Below, one piece after another: positions 60,937 to 64,000 of a stretch of 64,000 nucleotides of DNA. The translations under genes were made by a program, and so were the position numbers. Source of the DNA: Pararhodobacter sp. SW119 (lineage in GTDB: Bacteria > Pseudomonadota > Alphaproteobacteria > Rhodobacterales > Rhodobacteraceae); NCBI RefSeq assembly GCF_017811755.1, contig NZ_JADDJF010000011.1, forward strand, positions 1 through 64,000, in the 5' to 3' direction. The notes beneath the pieces are model-generated. The model was not told the DNA's origin, made no database searches, and worked only from the letters and a program-made list of their open reading frames with translations. How positions within the stretch are numbered: the first letter of the stretch is position 1; each line of letters starts with the position of its first letter.

Positions 60937-61800
60937 ATGGCCGTTGATACCTGGGACGAGATCCGCACCGCCTGGCACGTCGCGCGCGCCGGCACCGTCA
61001 GTGGCGCGGCCGAGGCGCTGGGGGTGCATCATGCCACCGTCATCCGCCATGTCGACGCGCTGGAGGCGCGGCTGGGCGTAAAACTGTTCCAGCGACACGC
61101 CCGCGGCTACACCCCGACCGAGGCCGGCGAGGCCCTGGCCCAGGTCGGCCGCGCCACCGACGAGCAGTTCACCCAGCTTGCCGCCCGGCTCAAGGGGCTC
61201 AGCGGCGGGATCGAGGGCGATCTCATCGTCACCACCGTGCCCGAACTCTGCGGCGTACTGGTCGAGGCGCTGACACCGCTCTTGCGCGAACACCAGGCCC
61301 TGAACCTGCGCATCCGCACCGACCGGCGCGTGCTGCGTCTGGAATACGGCGAGGCGCATGTCGCGCTGCGCGCCGGCAAGCAACCGGTCGAGCCGGACAA
61401 TGTCGTACAGCTTCTGGCCCAGCGGTCCGTCGCGCTTTATGCCGCGCCGGCCTACCTGGCCGAAATGGGCCGGCCGGAAACCGATGCCGACCTCGCCGGC
61501 CATCGCTTCGTCGGCGATGACCTCGACGATTCCCGCGCCCCCTATTTCCGCTGGCTGGCCGAACTGGGCGCCCGGCAAATCGCGCGCTGCAACGACACCG
61601 CGGGCCGGCTGACGGCGATGCGCGCGGGGCTGGGCCTCGGGTTTCTGACCGAGGGCAACGACGCCGCCGGGTTGGAGATGGTCCTGCCCTCGCGCCCCGA
61701 ATGGGAGGTGCCGCTGTGGCTGGTCACTCATGTCGATCTGCACCGCACGGCCAAGGTCCAGGCCGCCGTGTCGGCGCTGAAGCGCGGCCTTGGCGGGTGA
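60937..61800 (+). CDS. LysR-family transcriptional regulator
   Basis: A 287-residue LTTR. The DNA-binding part reads WDEIRTAWHVARAGTVSGAA, then EALGVHHATVIRHVDALEAR. The effector domain follows from about residue 90. GAGAGG precedes the ATG. Its last bases overlap the GTG start of the DMT transporter gene (GTGA), so it probably controls that transporter within one transcript, or pncA across the divergent gap. Confidence 0.9.
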   Translation: MAVDTWDEIRTAWHVARAGTVSGAAEALGVHHATVIRHVDALEARLGVKLFQRHARGYTPTEAGEALAQVGRATDEQFTQLAARLKGLSGGIEGDLIVTTVPELCGVLVEALTPLLREHQALNLRIRTDRRVLRLEYGEAHVALRAGKQPVEPDNVVQLLAQRSVALYAAPAYLAEMGRPETDADLAGHRFVGDDLDDSRAPYFRWLAELGARQIARCNDTAGRLTAMRAGLGLGFLTEGNDAAGLEMVLPSRPEWEVPLWLVTHVDLHRTAKVQAAVSALKRGLGG

Positions 61801-62741
61801 GCCTTTCGGCGGCCCACGACCCCGACCGCCGCGCGGCGCTGCAGGGCCATGCGGCGATGCTGGCCTTCTCGGCGCTGGTCGCCGGATCGTTCAGCCTGGG
61901 CGCGCTCGTCGCGAACGAGGTCGACCCGGCGGCGCTGACCGCCATCCGCTTCCTGCTGGCCGCGGCCGTCCTCGGCGCGCTGGCGGTCGTGCTGTCGCGC
62001 CACGGCGGCTTTCGCCCGGCGCATTTTCGCGCGCCCTGGCGCTACCTGCTCCTCGCCGCGCTCTTCGCCGGCTACTTCGTGCTGATGTTCGAGGGGCTGA
62101 AGACCGCGCATCCGGTTTCGGCCGGGGCGGTCTTCACGCTGACGCCCCTGATCACCGCCGCCTGCGCCTGGCCGCTCCTGGGCCAGCGGCCGGACCGGCG
62201 CATCCTGCTGGCGCTGGCCATCGGCGCGGCCGGCGCGCTCTGGGTCATCTTCCGCGCCGATCTGCGCGCGCTGCTCGCCTTCCAGATCGGCCGGGGCGAG
62301 GCGATCTATTTCATCGGGGTGATCTGCCACGCGGTCTTCACGCCGATGCTGAAGAAGCTGAACCGCGGCGAGCCGGCGCTGGTCACCACGACAATGGTCA
62401 TGGCGGCGGGTTTCGGGCTGCTTCTGGCCTGGGCCTGGCGCGAGATCGCGGCGATCGGCTGGCTGTCGCTGGCGCCCTGGATCTGGGCGGTGATCCTGTA
62501 TCTGGTGCTGGCGACGACGGCGCTGACCGTGGTCCTGCTGAACTTTGCCGCGCAACGCCTGCCGTCGTCCAAGGTGATGGCCTACACCTACCTGACGCCC
62601 GCCTGGATCATCCTGTGGGAACTGGCGCTGGGGCACGGCGCGCCCGGCGCGCTGATCCTGCCCGGCGTTGCGCTGATCGTCATCGCGCTGTTGCTGCTCC
62701 TGCGCGAGGACCGGCCGGCGCCGCCGCAACCGCCCGGCTGA
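61797..62741 (+). CDS. DMT-superfamily transporter (EamA domains)
   Basis: A 314-residue inner-membrane protein with about ten helices in two EamA halves: VNEVDPAALTAIRFLLAAA-like in the first (the sequence reads ANEVDPAALTAIRFLLAAAV) and RLPSSKVMAYTYLTPAWIIL in the second. The start is taken as the GTG at 61797, which overlaps the LysR stop by four bases; no in-frame ATG lies upstream with coding character. Substrates of this family vary widely. Repeat E follows about 50 bp after the stop. Confidence 0.85.
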   Translation: MSLSAAHDPDRRAALQGHAAMLAFSALVAGSFSLGALVANEVDPAALTAIRFLLAAAVLGALAVVLSRHGGFRPAHFRAPWRYLLLAALFAGYFVLMFEGLKTAHPVSAGAVFTLTPLITAACAWPLLGQRPDRRILLALAIGAAGALWVIFRADLRALLAFQIGRGEAIYFIGVICHAVFTPMLKKLNRGEPALVTTTMVMAAGFGLLLAWAWREIAAIGWLSLAPWIWAVILYLVLATTALTVVLLNFAAQRLPSSKVMAYTYLTPAWIILWELALGHGAPGALILPGVALIVIALLLLLREDRPAPPQPPG

Positions 62742-62791
62742 GGCCCGCGGGTCGGTTCGCGCCGCTCTCCCGCCCCGAAGGAGCCAGGCCC

Positions 62792-62874
62792 AGAAGTTTC
62801 ATTGCGGTTAACGCCGGAATTTTCTGATTTTATATCAGGCGCTTGCCCGGATGCGCACGCGTGCGCATCCGGGC
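62792..62874 (+). repeat. Fixed-core/variable-palindrome element, copy E
   Basis: Core AAGTTTCATTGCGGTTAA at 62794-62811, AT-rich spacer, then a perfect 30-bp palindrome at 62845-62874 centred on ACGCGT, the longest of the family. The axis is 48.5 bp from the core end. It sits between the convergent DMT transporter and DUF4139 genes. Confidence 0.88.
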
Positions 62875-62925
62875 CGCTGTCGTCGCTTCACCCGTCCGGG
62901 CGGCACCCGAGCGCGGCCGCGCGCT

Positions 62926-64000
62926 TCATTCCGATAGACGCTCCGCGATCTCGGCGCGAAGGGCCTCGATCCGGTCCGCCAAGGCTCGGCGCGCTTCCTC
63001 GGCGGCGGCGATCTCGCCGTCCAGCGCGTCGACGCGGGCGCGGCGGCTGCGCGTCGCCTCGCTCTCGTCGTCCAGCCGCACGATCAGGTCGACCAGCCGC
63101 GCCTGTTCGCGCGCCAGCGCCTGCGCCTCGGCCTCGGCCTTGTCCATGCCCTGCCGCGCCTCGACCAGCGCGCGGTTCAGCCGCGCGATCTCTTCCAGCC
63201 GGTCGCGCAGCTCCGGGTCCGGGGTGCGCGCCTGCCAGTCGGTCAACGTGACAAGGTCCATGTCGGCGATCGCGAACCGGCGCAGTTGCGGCTGGCGTTC
63301 ACGCACCGCATGCACGACCTCGGCGCCCGCCGGCAGGTCGATCCGCCACCGCCAGGCATCGGCGCGCGCCTCGACCCCGTCGGGATTGTCCAGCGCCCAG
63401 TCGTCGCGGCGCGGATGCTCCAACGTCAGCGTGCGGTCAGACCCCGGCGCACCGCTGATCCGGTAGCGGGTCTCGCGCACCAGATCCTCGGCCACTTCCA
63501 GCACGCCGCGCACCAGACGCATCTCGCGCACCACCTCGTCGCGCGCCGCGGTCTCGCGGATCTCGATGGCGGTGTCGCGGGCGAAATCCACCACCGCGCT
63601 GGCACCGGGCGCCAGTTCGGGGATCAGTGCATCGCCGGCGTGTCCGATTCCGTCCTCGTAAAGGGTCAGGACGCCGGCGGGCAGGCGCAGCGGCAACGGG
63701 TTCTCGATCTCCAGCGCGATCTGCGGATGCACCGCGCCGGACCCGCCCCGGTAAAGCCGCAACCGCGCGTCGGGCAGCGATTGCGACAGGAACGGCAGGC
63801 TCAGCATCTGCCCGGCGGCCAGAGTCACCGGCGCCTCCAGCGTGAAGCGCGTGACGCTGTCGCTGTCGGCACCCTCGACCGGCGCGGCGGCGGTATCCGC
63901 AGCCATCGCCTCAGGCACGGCGAAGCTGCGCGCCATGGCAGGGGAAGGCGCCGGCTCGCGCCAGCCGTCCTGCCGGTGATAGAGGTCGGGCGCGATCGCC
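62926..64000 (-). CDS. DUF4139-type protein, C-terminal part
   Basis: The frame is open to the window edge, so only the last 350 or so residues are seen. The first part is beta-rich (LRLYRGGSGAVHPQIALEIE, LYEDGIGHAGDALIPELAPG), matching the C-terminal domain of DUF4139 proteins. The last 100 residues are a charged coiled coil (ELRDRLEEIARLNRALVEAR and following). Many DUF4139 proteins carry their coiled coil near the N terminus, so a C-terminal one is slightly unusual. The function is unknown. An internal ATG at 63936 is probably not the start because the upstream reading (IAPDLYHRQDGWREP) is protein-like. Confidence 0.7.
   Translation of the reverse strand, partial: AIAPDLYHRQDGWREPAPSPAMARSFAVPEAMAADTAAAPVEGADSDSVTRFTLEAPVTLAAGQMLSLPFLSQSLPDARLRLYRGGSGAVHPQIALEIENPLPLRLPAGVLTLYEDGIGHAGDALIPELAPGASAVVDFARDTAIEIRETAARDEVVREMRLVRGVLEVAEDLVRETRYRISGAPGSDRTLTLEHPRRDDWALDNPDGVEARADAWRWRIDLPAGAEVVHAVRERQPQLRRFAIADMDLVTLTDWQARTPDPELRDRLEEIARLNRALVEARQGMDKAEAEAQALAREQARLVDLIVRLDDESEATRSRRARVDALDGEIAAAEEARRALADRIEALRAEIAERLSE

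Overview
The window is a high-GC segment (by eye, strongly biased to G or C at third codon positions) from an alphaproteobacterium, most likely a member of the Rhodobacteraceae/Paracoccaceae. The reasons are the gene order cysG-DUF2849-cysI-cysH-DUF934-fpr, a flgE-flgK-flgL-flgI run with a CtrA-like box, a preT-preA pair, a TakP-like TRAP transporter, a paaG-paaI-paaK-TetR cluster and intergenic repeats containing TATCCCGGGGG. It looks chromosomal. There is no phage, plasmid-replication or CRISPR signal, and the mobile DNA is limited to two decayed IS256-family remnants in the first 3.6 kb.

Layout. 1-3600 is a scarred zone: an internally deleted IS256-type transposase sits in the 5' part of an MFS gene, next to intact TauE/SafE-type and fumarylacetoacetate-hydrolase-type genes, a frameshifted RraA-like gene, a GntR stub and a second dead transposase. 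3881-8300 holds a cytoplasmic molybdenum sulfoxide reductase with a divergent LysR gene, a GFA-type protein and tRNA-Val(UAC). 8536-14370 is an unusual four-gene module: a subtilisin-like protein that has lost its catalytic residues, a SARP-like winged-helix/TPR regulator transcribed divergently from it, a PAP2/haloperoxidase-fold protein with an (Asn-Arg)n tract, and a subtilase with an intact triad. 14472-19751 is an assimilatory sulfate-reduction operon. 20077-31102 carries catabolic and salvage enzymes (ALDH7, gamma-glutamyltransferase, PreT/PreA, nucleoside hydrolase, flavin reductase, tyrosine phosphatase, metallophosphoesterase). 31099-36142 is a complete peptide-type ABC importer. 36876-41806 encodes the flagellar rod, hook and P-ring proteins FlgI, FlgL, FlgK and FlgE. 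41895-48684 has aroQ, a TRAP importer, a DMT transporter and a taurine:pyruvate aminotransferase-like gene. 49149-54097 has two polysaccharide genes and a partial phenylacetate cluster with its repressor. 54855-64000 has a TPP enzyme, FMN reductase, Slt transglycosylase, dapA, pncA, a LysR-DMT pair and the 3' part of a DUF4139 gene that runs off the window.

The most striking non-coding feature is a family of intergenic elements. Each has a fixed core (AAAGTTTCATTGCGGTTAA), an AT-rich spacer of constant length and then a palindrome whose sequence differs from copy to copy but whose symmetry is kept. I find seven copies. In five of them the dyad axis lies exactly 48.5 bp from the end of the core, and in the two degenerate copies 49.5 bp. 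Nearly all lie between convergent gene ends. Two 189-bp repeats (46877 and 54557) end in the same kind of palindrome preceded by GTTG. Inverted copies of the element bracket the protease module at 8.4 and 14.4 kb.

The two best candidates for undescribed biology are this fixed-spacing, variable-palindrome element and the pseudo-subtilase/SARP-like regulator/PAP2/subtilase module with its 11-bp-phased operator-like repeats. All functional statements rest on reading motifs and gene order by eye; no database search was run.
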